Assembly: GCA_039190275.1 (NCBI GenBank)
Contig: JBCCYF010000002.1
Coordinates: forward strand, 1 to 64,000
DNA from: Halovulum sp039190275
Lineage (GTDB): Bacteria; Pseudomonadota; Alphaproteobacteria; Rhodobacterales; Rhodobacteraceae
Direction: 5' to 3'
DNA length: 64,000 nt
The notes beneath the pieces were generated by a model that was not told where the DNA came from, made no database searches, and was given only the letters and a program-made list of their open reading frames with translations. Position 1 is the stretch's first letter; every line of letters begins with the position of its first letter. The position numbers and the translations under genes are program-made. Positions 45,327-54,485 of the stretch are shown one piece after another.

Positions 45327-46648
45327 TATCCCAACCATCCCCTTGCGCGCCCCAGTGCCGCAAGAAAAACGGCACATGGCCCAAGCATTGAAATTACCGA
45401 CAACTTGAGCGCACGCGCGTTTTGAAATGCTGCCGACTGGGCTGCCGGGATCAAGGACAAAATGACTGCCGATCCAAGGGCAAGGAACTCCAGGCTTCCC
45501 GCCCAGTGGGTCGCATCTGGGTTCCAGCGCATAAGCACAAAGTAAGCGGCCAGCACGCCAAGTGCGGCGAACCCAAGTTCGATCCAGCGCTTGCCCGGTG
45601 CCGCGGCAACAGCAAGCAGCCCAAGGGATAACCCGGCAGCACTCATCCCGTAAAAAGACAAGTTGTTCTGACCAGAAAGTGCTCCGGCTGCTAGCCAAGC
45701 AAAGCTGATCACCGCCAGCCCCGCTACGATATCCAACTCCGGATAGCGCGCGGAACAGGGGTTATGCCTGCAACTGATGGCATGCGCGGCAAACACGCTG
45801 AGCGGCAGTATGACATTCTGAACCGTTGTCACCGAAATCAGAAGAAACGCGCTCAACACGTATACGCGTGCCGCATGCGCGGTCAGCCCAAGATACCGTG
45901 CTGCGCCCAAAGACAGGATGATTGCACAGGTCAGCAGCACCAGAATGCCGAACAAGGCCAGCGGCGTGCTGGTCAGATGCCGCTCCAGAAACAGCAGCAA
46001 TCCTGCGGGTAGGAAAAAATTGTCGAACCCGCGCCAGCTATCCGCTTCGATCAGGGTCGCAAAACCCGCGACCATGACGGCGACCGGCAAGATGTTCTGT
46101 CTTGGCACGTCCGAAAGCAACAGCAGGCAACTCATCGACAAGATGAGGGTAACCGTGAAGAACGCAACCGATCCTTCAAGGCTTTTGACCCCGTCCTCGA
46201 CCCGAAAGAACTGGCTGCCATAGCGGCTGCCGGTCAGAGCGGCGGCGGCATCCGACAGGGTAAGCACCGCAAGCGGGAGCACGTAGAGGATCGCCCGGCC
46301 ATCTGCCATCAGGTACACAAAGCCAACCGCGAGCGCCAACAGGACGTCACCATAAGACCGCCGCTCGATCCCATGCAGCGCTGCGCCCAATCCACTGCGG
46401 GCAAAGCGGGGAAGACGCAGGACCGCCATTGTGATCAGCGTAAGCGCGATGAGCATGAATACCGGCCAGCGGTCCGGGAACAGCCACGGCAGCGTAAGCG
46501 CAAACAGGCCAGTACCTATATGCACCAGTTTGCGCTGAACCTCTGCGCTCAAGCCCCGTTGTCGGGCCATCCGGCGCACCACGGCCATGAGTCCCAGCAT
46601 GACGGCAATTGCGCCAAGGGCTACGGAAATTTGCGCGGCGATACTCAC
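45326..46648 (-). CDS. Phytol/dolichol-kinase-like membrane protein
   Basis: 440 residues and about twelve hydrophobic helices. The N-terminal half has RKLVHIGTGLFAL, RRSYGDVLLALAVG, TLSDAAAALTGSRYG and KSLEGSVAFF. These match CTP-dependent phytol/dolichol kinases and the related CDP-diglyceride synthetase fold. The C-terminal half (residues ~230-440) is an extra multi-helix domain not expected in the kinase family. Likely phosphorylates a lipid alcohol at the membrane. Overlaps the DUF3419 gene by four bases. Confidence 0.78.
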   Translation of the reverse strand: MSIAAQISVALGAIAVMLGLMAVVRRMARQRGLSAEVQRKLVHIGTGLFALTLPWLFPDRWPVFMLIALTLITMAVLRLPRFARSGLGAALHGIERRSYGDVLLALAVGFVYLMADGRAILYVLPLAVLTLSDAAAALTGSRYGSQFFRVEDGVKSLEGSVAFFTVTLILSMSCLLLLSDVPRQNILPVAVMVAGFATLIEADSWRGFDNFFLPAGLLLFLERHLTSTPLALFGILVLLTCAIILSLGAARYLGLTAHAARVYVLSAFLLISVTTVQNVILPLSVFAAHAISCRHNPCSARYPELDIVAGLAVISFAWLAAGALSGQNNLSFYGMSAAGLSLGLLAVAAAPGKRWIELGFAALGVLAAYFVLMRWNPDATHWAGSLEFLALGSAVILSLIPAAQSAAFQNARALKLSVISMLGPCAVFLAALGRARGWLG

Positions 46649-47745
46649 GCGCGGACCTGCTCGATAACGAAATCAGAGTAGAAAAATGCCTTGTCTCGGG
46701 CCTTCAGGGCATCCTCTTCAGCGCTCCGGGTTTCGACCCGGGCGGCATGGACCTCGGGGACGCGGCGCGGCACCATCATGTTCCAATACACCAATCGCGC
46801 ACCGGTGTTCGCAGCCCCCAAAACACTGCCATAGACCTCGGCAAATCCGTCCGGCGACATATACTCGAAAATGTCAGACAGGTTGAAACCGTCGGCACGT
46901 TCACCCGCACAAATGAAGCTTTCAAGCGACCCCGGGCGAATGTCCAAACGGTCCAAACGCGTCCTGATGGTGTCGTAGTGCTCGGCACGCCAACTCATCG
47001 GCAAGGCCTTGTCATGGGTTCCAAACAGGATCCAGTACAAGTAAGGGTTTTCCGACGGATCGCAATCGACCATGGCATGACGGATCCGGCGAGCCACATG
47101 ATCAGCGACGCTACCTTCGACATGGTCGAAGAACGCGGCATCCCGGCCCATCCGACCCATGACAGGCGCCGAGAAAAACAACCTGAGCAACAGTTTCCAA
47201 CGCCATGTGTTGATGCGGTCCTCAAGAAATGACGCGCGCGCCGCCGCGGGGCGCGGGACAAAGACCTCAGCCAAGGTCCGGCGTGAGTGGACAAGCGGCA
47301 ACAGATAGGTGCGAAAGATCCGAAAGTAGCGTTCGAACTTGCCCACACCACCCGCACCGAACTTTTGGACCAAAGGCGCAAGAGGCCGCCAGAAATCCCG
47401 GGTCTCCGGGTCCGCGTCTCCAAGCGCACGGTTCAACAACTCGGATCTGCGGCCGCTGGGCCGTGAGCCGAACAGTTCGAGAAATTCAGGGTGTGTAAGG
47501 CTGGTGTACGCCCCGATCCTCAGCCTGAGACAGGCGATTTGAGCAGGCGATAGATCGACCGCAACAACGCGCGCGGGGTCCAGTGTCAACATCGCCAATG
47601 CGTTGTCCCCAGCCGAACAGATCGACACCAGAGTGGTGCCGGCCCGTTGCGGGAGGGCCGCGATCAGTACGTCTGCGTCCTCCCACAACTGAGCGTAGCG
47701 GATGTAGTCAAAGCTGGCTTTCCGCGTGATTTCAGACAATTGCAC
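46645..47745 (-). CDS. BtaA-like aminocarboxypropyl transferase (DUF3419)
   Basis: 366 residues from GTG 47745. The SAM-binding segment SICSAGDNALAMLTLDPARVVAVDL and the C-terminal NLSDIFEYMSPDGFAEVY match DUF3419, the BtaA family. BtaA moves the 3-amino-3-carboxypropyl group of SAM onto diacylglycerol, the first step of betaine-lipid (DGTS) synthesis. No BtaB methyltransferase is adjacent, so the head group may stay unmethylated or the acceptor may differ. The gene overlaps the upstream gene by 14 bases. Confidence 0.87.
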   Translation of the reverse strand: MQLSEITRKASFDYIRYAQLWEDADVLIAALPQRAGTTLVSICSAGDNALAMLTLDPARVVAVDLSPAQIACLRLRIGAYTSLTHPEFLELFGSRPSGRRSELLNRALGDADPETRDFWRPLAPLVQKFGAGGVGKFERYFRIFRTYLLPLVHSRRTLAEVFVPRPAAARASFLEDRINTWRWKLLLRLFFSAPVMGRMGRDAAFFDHVEGSVADHVARRIRHAMVDCDPSENPYLYWILFGTHDKALPMSWRAEHYDTIRTRLDRLDIRPGSLESFICAGERADGFNLSDIFEYMSPDGFAEVYGSVLGAANTGARLVYWNMMVPRRVPEVHAARVETRSAEEDALKARDKAFFYSDFVIEQVRA

Positions 47746-50173
47746 TAACCCTGCGGACCCGGCCGGATGCGCCATCCACCTCAACCTCGTCACCCGTTTC
47801 GATCCAGGCAGTGGCGGACTTTAGACCGACGACACATGGGATCCCAAGCTCGCGCGCGACAATCGCAGAATGCGAAAGGGGTGAGCCGCGTTCAACTACG
47901 ATTGCGGCCGCATTGGCGAACACGGCAATCCAGCCCGGGTCGGTATGGCGCGCCACCAGGACTTCGCCCGGTTCGAGCCGTTCGGTCCGCGGGTCACGGA
48001 CAACCCGCGCCTTGCCGGTGATCACGCCAGCAGAACATCCCGTCCCGAGGCGTTCATTGCCCGTCTCCAAAGCTGCAGCGCCCACAGGTGCCGGGTCGGC
48101 CGAGCGCGCGAGGCCTTTGTACGTGATCCGCTCCGGCGGGTCGGATCGATGTGCCGACGCCGCGTCCTGGGCCTTTCGGATCATCGCAATCGCCTTGAGG
48201 TCCGGCGACAAGCCGAATCCCTCGACAGCGCCAAGCGCTTCATGAGGGGTGAGAAAGAGAATATCCCGTGGGGTGTCGAGGATGTTGCGGGCCGTAAATT
48301 CCCGGCCGAGCGCCATAAACACCTTTCGTGCATGGCCGAACACCCGCGTGCGCTCGAACCTCAGGTTTTCGCGATCTCGAACCCGGTCTTTGGCCCAGTT
48401 GACGATCCAGCGCGCGAACATTCGGCGCATAGGACGGCCAGCAAAGACAGCCGCCCAATCCGGCGGTGCCTTGGGGGAATGGGTCGACGGTGGGCGCTGG
48501 GCATATGACACAATGGCGAATACCAGTTGGCGTGGATCCTCGGTCAGCGGGATGCTCTCCAGTTTCAGTTCCTCGGTGCACCGGTCGCCAAAGCGGCTCA
48601 GATATGCGTCCACCTCGGCCTGAATGGCCGGGGAACCCTCAAGAGCATCAAGCCCATTGGCCAAAAGCGCGTCGGTCAGTCCGGCCGCGGCCACCATCTG
48701 CCCCATCCGTGCGATCCGCTGCGCGGGTTCGGCCGAGACAATGTCGCCCTGCCCGATCATGACGTCGTTGTGCAGCGCCAAACCATCGGGCCCCAGCCAT
48801 TTCTCCAGCAGGGCACGTGACGCCCCAAAGGCGATCATACAGAGAAAATCGTTGATCAGTGGCGCGTCCCACCGGTCCAGCAATTCACACTCTATCCGGC
48901 GGTACTCGCGCGCCAGGTCGGTCGGGTTAGCCCGTGACAGGTCCAAGCCGCTGTTCAATGCGCCCTCAAGCCGGAGATAGAACCGACGGCGGGTGCGGGA
49001 AAGCCGGGCTGCCTCAAACCCGAGCCGCAAGGCGACGCCAGCCAGTTTGGTGTATTCCGTCACCCTCCGCAGACCATTGGCAGGCTGCGGGCCGATGGAC
49101 TGTGTGATACTGGCTGGCAGCGGTTCCGAGACGCCCATCATCGTCTCCATGTAGGCGCGGTTGAGCGAAAAACCGGGCAACAGGGACAGGGCGCGGTACC
49201 AGTTGAGCAGGTTATAGTAGACCCGCCCGTCAAACCGGCTCAACATGTTGTCGAACACGGGTGCATTCTGCGCGACCGTTTCTGTACCGACGCCCATCAA
49301 ACCGACAAACGCCCGGTACACCCGGGCATAGACATGCACCGCAAACCCGTAGGTCAGCGGACTGACGATACCGGGATAGCTTTCGATGATGTTGGAGTTA
49401 TCGAGGATCACGAGGCTGTTGTCGGGGGTTTTCGATGGCCTTAGCGGAGTGGTGATTGGCCTGGCCTGCAGGATGTGCAGACCGTCTTCATCTATGGCCC
49501 ACTCAATATCCTGTGGCGTGCCAGCGGTCTGGTGAACCCGTCGGGCCAGGTCGGCCACGGCACGGACTTGCTGGTCCGTCAGAACCGGGTCGGTGGCCGG
49601 CCCGCTAAGGATGTCCCCCTCGACGGTCCAGGTTTGACCATCCTCAACTCCGGCCACCAACGTATCGGCCAGACCACGCGTCGCGGTCACGACCGCGTGG
49701 TCGCGGCGGCCGCTTACCGGATCGGCAGAGAAGGCGACGCCCGCAGCGACCGGTTGGATCATTTGCTGGACGATGACCGCGGGTGGGTCTGCCGCGCCGG
49801 CGGCCCTCAGCGTTCGATAGGCTGCCAAGCCCTCGGAAAACCCTGAACGCCATACATCATGCGCGCGGGTCACAACCTTCTCAACAGGGACATTCAAAAA
49901 CGTATCGAATTGTCCTGCATGACTGTCCAAAGCGCCATCTTCACCAAACCCCGAGGAACGCACGGCATAGGGCCCAGGCCCCAGCGCTGGCATGGCGTCC
50001 CGAAGGCTCTCCGCCAGCCCGTGTTTTGCCCCGCCCATCTCAAAGGCCGAAGGCGAGATAACGAGGAACGGTGGTGGTTTAAAACCCTGGACAGCCAGCC
50101 ACCCGAGGGCCGCCGCTTTGCCGCCAACGGCCCGCGCGTCGGTTGCACTGGATTGCGGGTACAGAAAACTCAC
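47732..50173 (-). CDS. PEP-synthase-like dikinase/phosphotransferase
   Basis: 813 residues from GTG 50173 (GTGA overlap with the UbiA gene). Residues 1-270 form the ATP-grasp PEP/pyruvate-binding domain (VGGKAAALGWL, YAVRSSGFGEDG, LHILQARPITTP). Residues ~720-813 form the swivelling phosphohistidine domain (VVERGSPLSHSAIVARELG). The ~450-residue middle is helical, and the TIM-barrel PEP domain of true PEP synthase is missing. That layout recalls rifampin phosphotransferase, which moves the beta-phosphate of ATP to a bound small molecule. I infer phosphorylation of a pathway intermediate. Confidence 0.85.
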   Translation of the reverse strand: MSFLYPQSSATDARAVGGKAAALGWLAVQGFKPPPFLVISPSAFEMGGAKHGLAESLRDAMPALGPGPYAVRSSGFGEDGALDSHAGQFDTFLNVPVEKVVTRAHDVWRSGFSEGLAAYRTLRAAGAADPPAVIVQQMIQPVAAGVAFSADPVSGRRDHAVVTATRGLADTLVAGVEDGQTWTVEGDILSGPATDPVLTDQQVRAVADLARRVHQTAGTPQDIEWAIDEDGLHILQARPITTPLRPSKTPDNSLVILDNSNIIESYPGIVSPLTYGFAVHVYARVYRAFVGLMGVGTETVAQNAPVFDNMLSRFDGRVYYNLLNWYRALSLLPGFSLNRAYMETMMGVSEPLPASITQSIGPQPANGLRRVTEYTKLAGVALRLGFEAARLSRTRRRFYLRLEGALNSGLDLSRANPTDLAREYRRIECELLDRWDAPLINDFLCMIAFGASRALLEKWLGPDGLALHNDVMIGQGDIVSAEPAQRIARMGQMVAAAGLTDALLANGLDALEGSPAIQAEVDAYLSRFGDRCTEELKLESIPLTEDPRQLVFAIVSYAQRPPSTHSPKAPPDWAAVFAGRPMRRMFARWIVNWAKDRVRDRENLRFERTRVFGHARKVFMALGREFTARNILDTPRDILFLTPHEALGAVEGFGLSPDLKAIAMIRKAQDAASAHRSDPPERITYKGLARSADPAPVGAAALETGNERLGTGCSAGVITGKARVVRDPRTERLEPGEVLVARHTDPGWIAVFANAAAIVVERGSPLSHSAIVARELGIPCVVGLKSATAWIETGDEVEVDGASGRVRRVSAIV

Positions 50174-51087
50174 GGCGTGGTCCCAAACAGCAGCGGAACA
50201 AACCCCGCAATGGCATAGCACAGGAAAACCCAGAGCCCGGCCACCGTGTCAACCCGGGACTGGTCGCCTGGCAATTGCCGTTCCGCGTAGTTCCGGCCGA
50301 TCCAGACGCAGATACTGAACCCCAGCGCGCCCAGGGTCACAAATGGAATTGGGTGACCCACCGCAATGCCGACACCGGTCAGCAGCAAAAAGGACATCGC
50401 CACACAGCCTACCCAGACACTGGCCGCGCGGCGGGGCCCCCAAAGCGACGAGTAGGTTTCGACCCCTTCGCGTTCATTGCCGGGCGCCCAAAGCTTCCGG
50501 CCCAATTCGAGGACGCATCCGTTGGAAAACGACAAGGCAAAGAACAGCCAGAGGCCCGGGTGCGGTGCACCGTGCCGGAGCCATTCCACCCCAGTCAGAA
50601 GAAGGTCGATCAGGGGCATTATCGCCATATGGCTGAGCAAATACAGCACCGGCCGCGCCTTGAGCCAGCGGGGTGCCCCGAACTCTATTGTCATGAGCGC
50701 CAGCCACCCCCAGACAAGCAGCAGCAACCAAACCAGACCGTACCCAGCAAGAAACGCTGCGGCCAAAGCGAGGGGGATTGTGGCGACCCCAAGCCCCACG
50801 ATTTCGCTCTGGCGTATCAGACCCCGGGGTATGGGTCGCTCGGGGCGAAACCTTCGATCATCTTCCGCGTCTTTCACTTCGTCACAGACGCGCATCTGGA
50901 AAAAGAGGAGGAAGACCAGCACGAAGGCGACCACATATGCACCCACACCCGGTAGAGTGCGCGCGCCCAGCACTGCCGACAGTGTCACGCTCGCGGCCGA
51001 GAACATCGCAAGCAACGGCAAAGTCTTGATGACCGGAAAGCGCTCCGCCTGGTAGATCCAAAGACGGTTTGGAAGTGGCGTGTTCAT
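50170..51087 (-). CDS. UbiA-family prenyltransferase
   Basis: 305 residues, about nine helices. The first Asp-rich motif is QMRVCDEVKDAEDDRRF and the second region is NEREGVETYSSLWGPRRA, both of the UbiA type that bind prenyl diphosphate through Mg. Acceptors in the family range from aromatic acids to glycerol phosphate and cytochrome haem; the operon partners favour a lipid or alcohol acceptor. First gene of the six-gene minus-strand operon. Confidence 0.87.
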   Translation of the reverse strand: MNTPLPNRLWIYQAERFPVIKTLPLLAMFSAASVTLSAVLGARTLPGVGAYVVAFVLVFLLFFQMRVCDEVKDAEDDRRFRPERPIPRGLIRQSEIVGLGVATIPLALAAAFLAGYGLVWLLLLVWGWLALMTIEFGAPRWLKARPVLYLLSHMAIMPLIDLLLTGVEWLRHGAPHPGLWLFFALSFSNGCVLELGRKLWAPGNEREGVETYSSLWGPRRAASVWVGCVAMSFLLLTGVGIAVGHPIPFVTLGALGFSICVWIGRNYAERQLPGDQSRVDTVAGLWVFLCYAIAGFVPLLFGTTP

Positions 51088-52059
51088 ATGCGACTCACGA
51101 GAGCTATGGGTGTCGACTGGCCGGGGTGCGTGGGAGTATGGTCAGCGCCGCGGGTCCAGCGAGTTTGATGACCTTGCCCGGCGTCATGTGAACCGCAGAG
51201 AGGAGATCCGCCATTGGCCCGATCGAGGTTCAGCTGACCACATGGTTTTCCGGGCGAGGTGAAACTGCGGGGCACGGGGTACTCCTCGGTGCGGCGGGCC
51301 TTGGGGGATGCGCCCCTGCATAGGCCCTGATTACGGCCGTTGCTAGACCGCTTCTCCACCTTCGCAGGATCCAGCTGACTGTGGGCAAGCGCTGAGCGAT
51401 TGTCGCGCCTTTGGTTCCGGGCGAGAACGGGGACCGGTGTCTATTATCGGTTTGCTGGTGCTTAGCCGCTCTCCGGGCCTAAGCGACGCATGGCATGTGA
51501 TACTGGGCGCCGTGTGTGACGTCATTCTCACACGTGCCCTTAGCGCTTGCGCCCTTGGCGGAACCGCCCGTATCAAACGAGATCGGACCGATCGCAAGTC
51601 TCGCAACAGTGACCAGATTTACAGTCGGCGCTGTCTGGTAGAGGGTTTCCCCAACTCTATCAGTTCCTGCCGAAACATCGCCCTGCGGCGCGAGAAGACA
51701 TTTAGTTCATTCCATATCTTCGTCGGACTCCGCGTCGGGGCACCTCGGATCGCTTTAGCGCAGATGCCGCCGAATGCGTTTCGCCCTTGTGTGACATCAT
51801 CCGACGTTAACCTGAGAACGGAGAATTTGGTGCGTTACCGCACCGGGCATTTCACGTGAACGGCGAAACTCCATAAGCTGACGTTGCAGTCGGACCAAAG
51901 CCAGTCATCATCGTTTTGAACAAGGACGGGATTTGATGTCGATCAACATGATCCTTGGCTATTCAGACTACACATCTGCGCTGCATTTATCAGGTACGCC
52001 GCCAGGTGATGTGGCCCCGGGGCCGATGCCGTAAACGGCGCCAGAGGCGTGGTCAGCAC
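51088..52059. other. Gene-poor spacer between ubiA operon and flgD
   Basis: About 970 bases with no supported gene. It should hold the promoter of the minus-strand operon. A plus-strand transposase remnant lies around 51590-51780. A hairpin GTGTGA (51514-51519) with TCACAC (51528-51533) can form, without a T-run. The rest shows nothing I recognise. Confidence 0.5.
51590..51780 (+). mobile_element. Remnant of IS5-family transposase C-terminus
   Basis: A plus-strand frame reads SRNSDQIYSRRCLVEGFPNS then SSCRNIALRREKTFSSFHIF. This lines up with the C-terminal block of IS5-family transposases (LYRARNLVERFFNKIK.FRRIATRYDK...F). Only the last third survives and key residues are changed (VERF to VEGF), so it is inactive. 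Confidence 0.6.
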
Positions 52060-52746
52060 CTAACCCGTTTGCGGCAGACGCAAACCGCTGACGTCGTCAG
52101 GGTCGACCGACGCGCCGGTGTCGAGGATGAGTTGCGTTCCGCCATCGGCGAACCGAACCTCGGTCACCGTAGCATAGCTGCCAGCAATCACCTCGGCGGT
52201 CAGAGCGTCGCCACTGAAGTAAGTTGCCGTCAACGTATAGGATCCGGCGGGAGAGAGTGTTCCGGCGGCATCGAGACCGTTCCAGCTATAGGATGTGGCA
52301 TTGGGATCAAGGTCGAGTGTTCCGATGGTAAGGCCAAAGTCATTCGTAATGGTCAGGGTTGCGCGCTCCGCGCCCTCGGGCGGTGTCAGTGTGACCTCAG
52401 CCGTGGTTTGACCGTCGAAACTGACCGGACCCGGAGCGTTCACCTGCTGGCCCAACCAACTAGAGACCTGCGTATCCGAGCCGTTGCCTGTCGTGGCGGC
52501 GAGGAGCTCCTCGAGCAATGTGTTTGTCTGGGTTTGCTGTTCCACGGCCGAGAAGCTGGCAAGTTGCGCGATAAACTCGGTCGAGTCGACGGGATTTAGC
52601 GGGTCCTGATTGCGCAGTTGTGCCGTGAGCAGGGTCAGGAATGTGTCGAAATCCGCCGTCAGGTCGCTGCCGACGGTGGTTTCCGCCGCGGGTGCTTCGG
52701 CTGGCGTTACGTTTGTTGCGTTGGCCTGCTGTGTTTGAACTTCCAT
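52060..52746 (-). CDS. flgD: Flagellar hook-capping protein FlgD
   Basis: 228 residues. The N-terminal block LTADFDTFLTLLTAQLRNQD and PVDSTEFIAQLASFSAVEQQ is diagnostic; the C-terminal half has the FlgD Ig-like fold (SWNGLDAAGTLSPAGSYTL). It caps the growing hook. It follows fliK by 14 bases on the minus strand. Confidence 0.93.
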   Translation of the reverse strand: MEVQTQQANATNVTPAEAPAAETTVGSDLTADFDTFLTLLTAQLRNQDPLNPVDSTEFIAQLASFSAVEQQTQTNTLLEELLAATTGNGSDTQVSSWLGQQVNAPGPVSFDGQTTAEVTLTPPEGAERATLTITNDFGLTIGTLDLDPNATSYSWNGLDAAGTLSPAGSYTLTATYFSGDALTAEVIAGSYATVTEVRFADGGTQLILDTGASVDPDDVSGLRLPQTG

Positions 52747-52760
52747 GATCCGCTCCTGGA

Positions 52761-54104
52761 CTAGAGGCGCATGTCCAGCCCACCGCTGGACAGTGTGATT
52801 TGATCCACGGCAACATGGGCGCCGGGTGTAGCGCCCATGCCCTCGGCGCTGACGTCTATCGGCGCATGACCGGAACCATGCGCACCTGTACCCGGTTCTC
52901 CATCACCCTGCGGAGAGGCAAAACCCAGGTCAACCGCGCCAAAGCCAGCGCGAGACAACGCATCGGAAAGCTGATCCCCATGGCGTCGCAGCATGGCATC
53001 GACATCGCCACGTTCGGCGCTGACGAGCGCAGACACCTGACCATCGGAAATACTCAGGCCTATGCGCAGGGCGCCAAGTTCCGGAGGATCCAGACGGATC
53101 GTAATTTCGGCGCCCTGTCCGGGTCGGACCTGTGACGCGATCTGCGCGATCAATGTGTCGGGGGGTGGCAAGGATGTGGCCGCCAACGGTGTCGCGATCC
53201 CGAGCCTTGGCGCGGCGGCACCCGGGGCCTGACGTTCGACGCCCGCGGCAAGCGTCTCGATGTTTTCCCAACCTTTGATCATCGGCAGGTTCTGCTGACC
53301 ATGTGGCGCAGGTTTTTGGGCACTTTCAGCGGGTCCATATGGCAAGGGCGCCGCTGGAACAGCGTTGGACCCTGTAGGGGTCGGAGCGACCGGAGCAACG
53401 CGTGCATCGCCGGGTGTCGGCGCAGAGCTCTGCGGTTTGACTTCGGATGAGCCCACGTGTGGGGGCGCATTATCCGGCACGGTGGTTGCCACCGGTATCG
53501 GTATGGGGCGCGCCGCTGCTTTCGCGACCTCCGGTGTCGCCGACGCTATGGGTAAGGAGGGCGCTTGCGACGTTGCGCTTGGTGCCCCTTGAACAGCGCC
53601 TTGCGAAATCGGGACTTGTACCTGATCTGCTGTCGCGCGTGGCGGCGTGGGGGCAAGCGCCGCGGTGGACGCAGCGGTCGACCTGCTGGCGTTTTCTGCG
53701 GCAACAGGAGTGGTGGTTGGCGCAGATGCGGTCGGATCGCTGGGAACGCGCGGATCGGTTTGTGTGATCGACGCCAAGCTACGCGGGTCCGGGGCGCCGG
53801 GCCGCGCCTCAGGGACCGGCACCTGAGCACCCGCCGTTTGGGGGACATCGACGGCCAGTGCCTGTGGTGTTGGCGCAACCGTCGGCAATGGTGTCGGGAC
53901 CGGCACCGCAGATCCAGTAGTGCCAGCATCCTCTTCCGTCGCCAGGACGGCGTCAACGAACGAGGGTTCGGCGCGCGTGGCGCCCTGAATGACATCCCCT
54001 CCCCCCTCGGCCTTGCTGGCGGATTGAGGAACGCCCGATGTCGCGTCACGCTGTGGTTTGGCAGGCTCGGCGAGCGGCCGAATCGCATTTGCTTCGCTGT
54101 TCAT
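52761..54104 (-). CDS. fliK: Flagellar hook-length control protein FliK
   Basis: 447 residues. A long Pro/Ala/Thr-rich N-terminal region acts as the ruler. The C-terminal domain has the FliK switch motif (ITIRLDPPELGALRIGLSIS). An alternative ATG at 54134 gives ten more residues after AAAGAT; the true start is uncertain. It measures hook length and switches export specificity through FlhB, which is not encoded in this window. Divergent from the flgJ-like gene. Confidence 0.88.
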   Translation of the reverse strand: MNSEANAIRPLAEPAKPQRDATSGVPQSASKAEGGGDVIQGATRAEPSFVDAVLATEEDAGTTGSAVPVPTPLPTVAPTPQALAVDVPQTAGAQVPVPEARPGAPDPRSLASITQTDPRVPSDPTASAPTTTPVAAENASRSTAASTAALAPTPPRATADQVQVPISQGAVQGAPSATSQAPSLPIASATPEVAKAAARPIPIPVATTVPDNAPPHVGSSEVKPQSSAPTPGDARVAPVAPTPTGSNAVPAAPLPYGPAESAQKPAPHGQQNLPMIKGWENIETLAAGVERQAPGAAAPRLGIATPLAATSLPPPDTLIAQIASQVRPGQGAEITIRLDPPELGALRIGLSISDGQVSALVSAERGDVDAMLRRHGDQLSDALSRAGFGAVDLGFASPQGDGEPGTGAHGSGHAPIDVSAEGMGATPGAHVAVDQITLSSGGLDMRL

Positions 54105-54188
54105 GCGCCCAGATACCCCATCGCGGGTTACCATATCTTTACGACAATCCCGCATTGAGGCGCCAAACCAACCCGCATGCGAGGGCCC

Positions 54189-54485
54189 ATGACCGTCGAT
54201 CCTATTCACTCTGCCACCGTCGCCGTTCAGAATTCGGTCGATCCAGCCCGGTTATCGGCCCTGCGCGCGTCGGCCGAGGCGCTTGAGGCCAGTTTTCTGG
54301 CGGAAATGCTGCGCCACTCCGGGGTTGCAAAACCGCCGCAGACCGGCGGCGGGGGTGCGGGTGAGGATGCCTTTGCGGGGTTTCTGGCGGATGAGTATGC
54401 CGACCGGCTTGTAAAGAGCGGCGGGATAGGATTGTCCGAGCAGATCTTCCAGGCCCTCGTGGCCCGGGAAGACGCAGCGCAATGA
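54189..54485 (+). CDS. flgJ: Rod-binding protein, FlgJ N-terminal type
   Basis: 98 residues. Matches the N-terminal rod-binding half of FlgJ (ALEASFLAEMLRHSG, FAGFLADEYADRLVKSGGIG) and lacks the muramidase half, as usual in alphaproteobacteria. Helps rod assembly in the periplasm. The stop overlaps the following gene (ATGA). Confidence 0.85.
   Translation: MTVDPIHSATVAVQNSVDPARLSALRASAEALEASFLAEMLRHSGVAKPPQTGGGGAGEDAFAGFLADEYADRLVKSGGIGLSEQIFQALVAREDAAQ

Noticed and set aside
51514..51533. Hairpin GTGTGA/TCACAC as a terminator
   Set aside because: Short stem, no T-run, and far from any gene end.
54128..54142. TTAC-N7-TTAC between fliK and the flgJ-like gene as a CtrA box
   Set aside because: Each half has a mismatch to TTAA; kept out as too weak.
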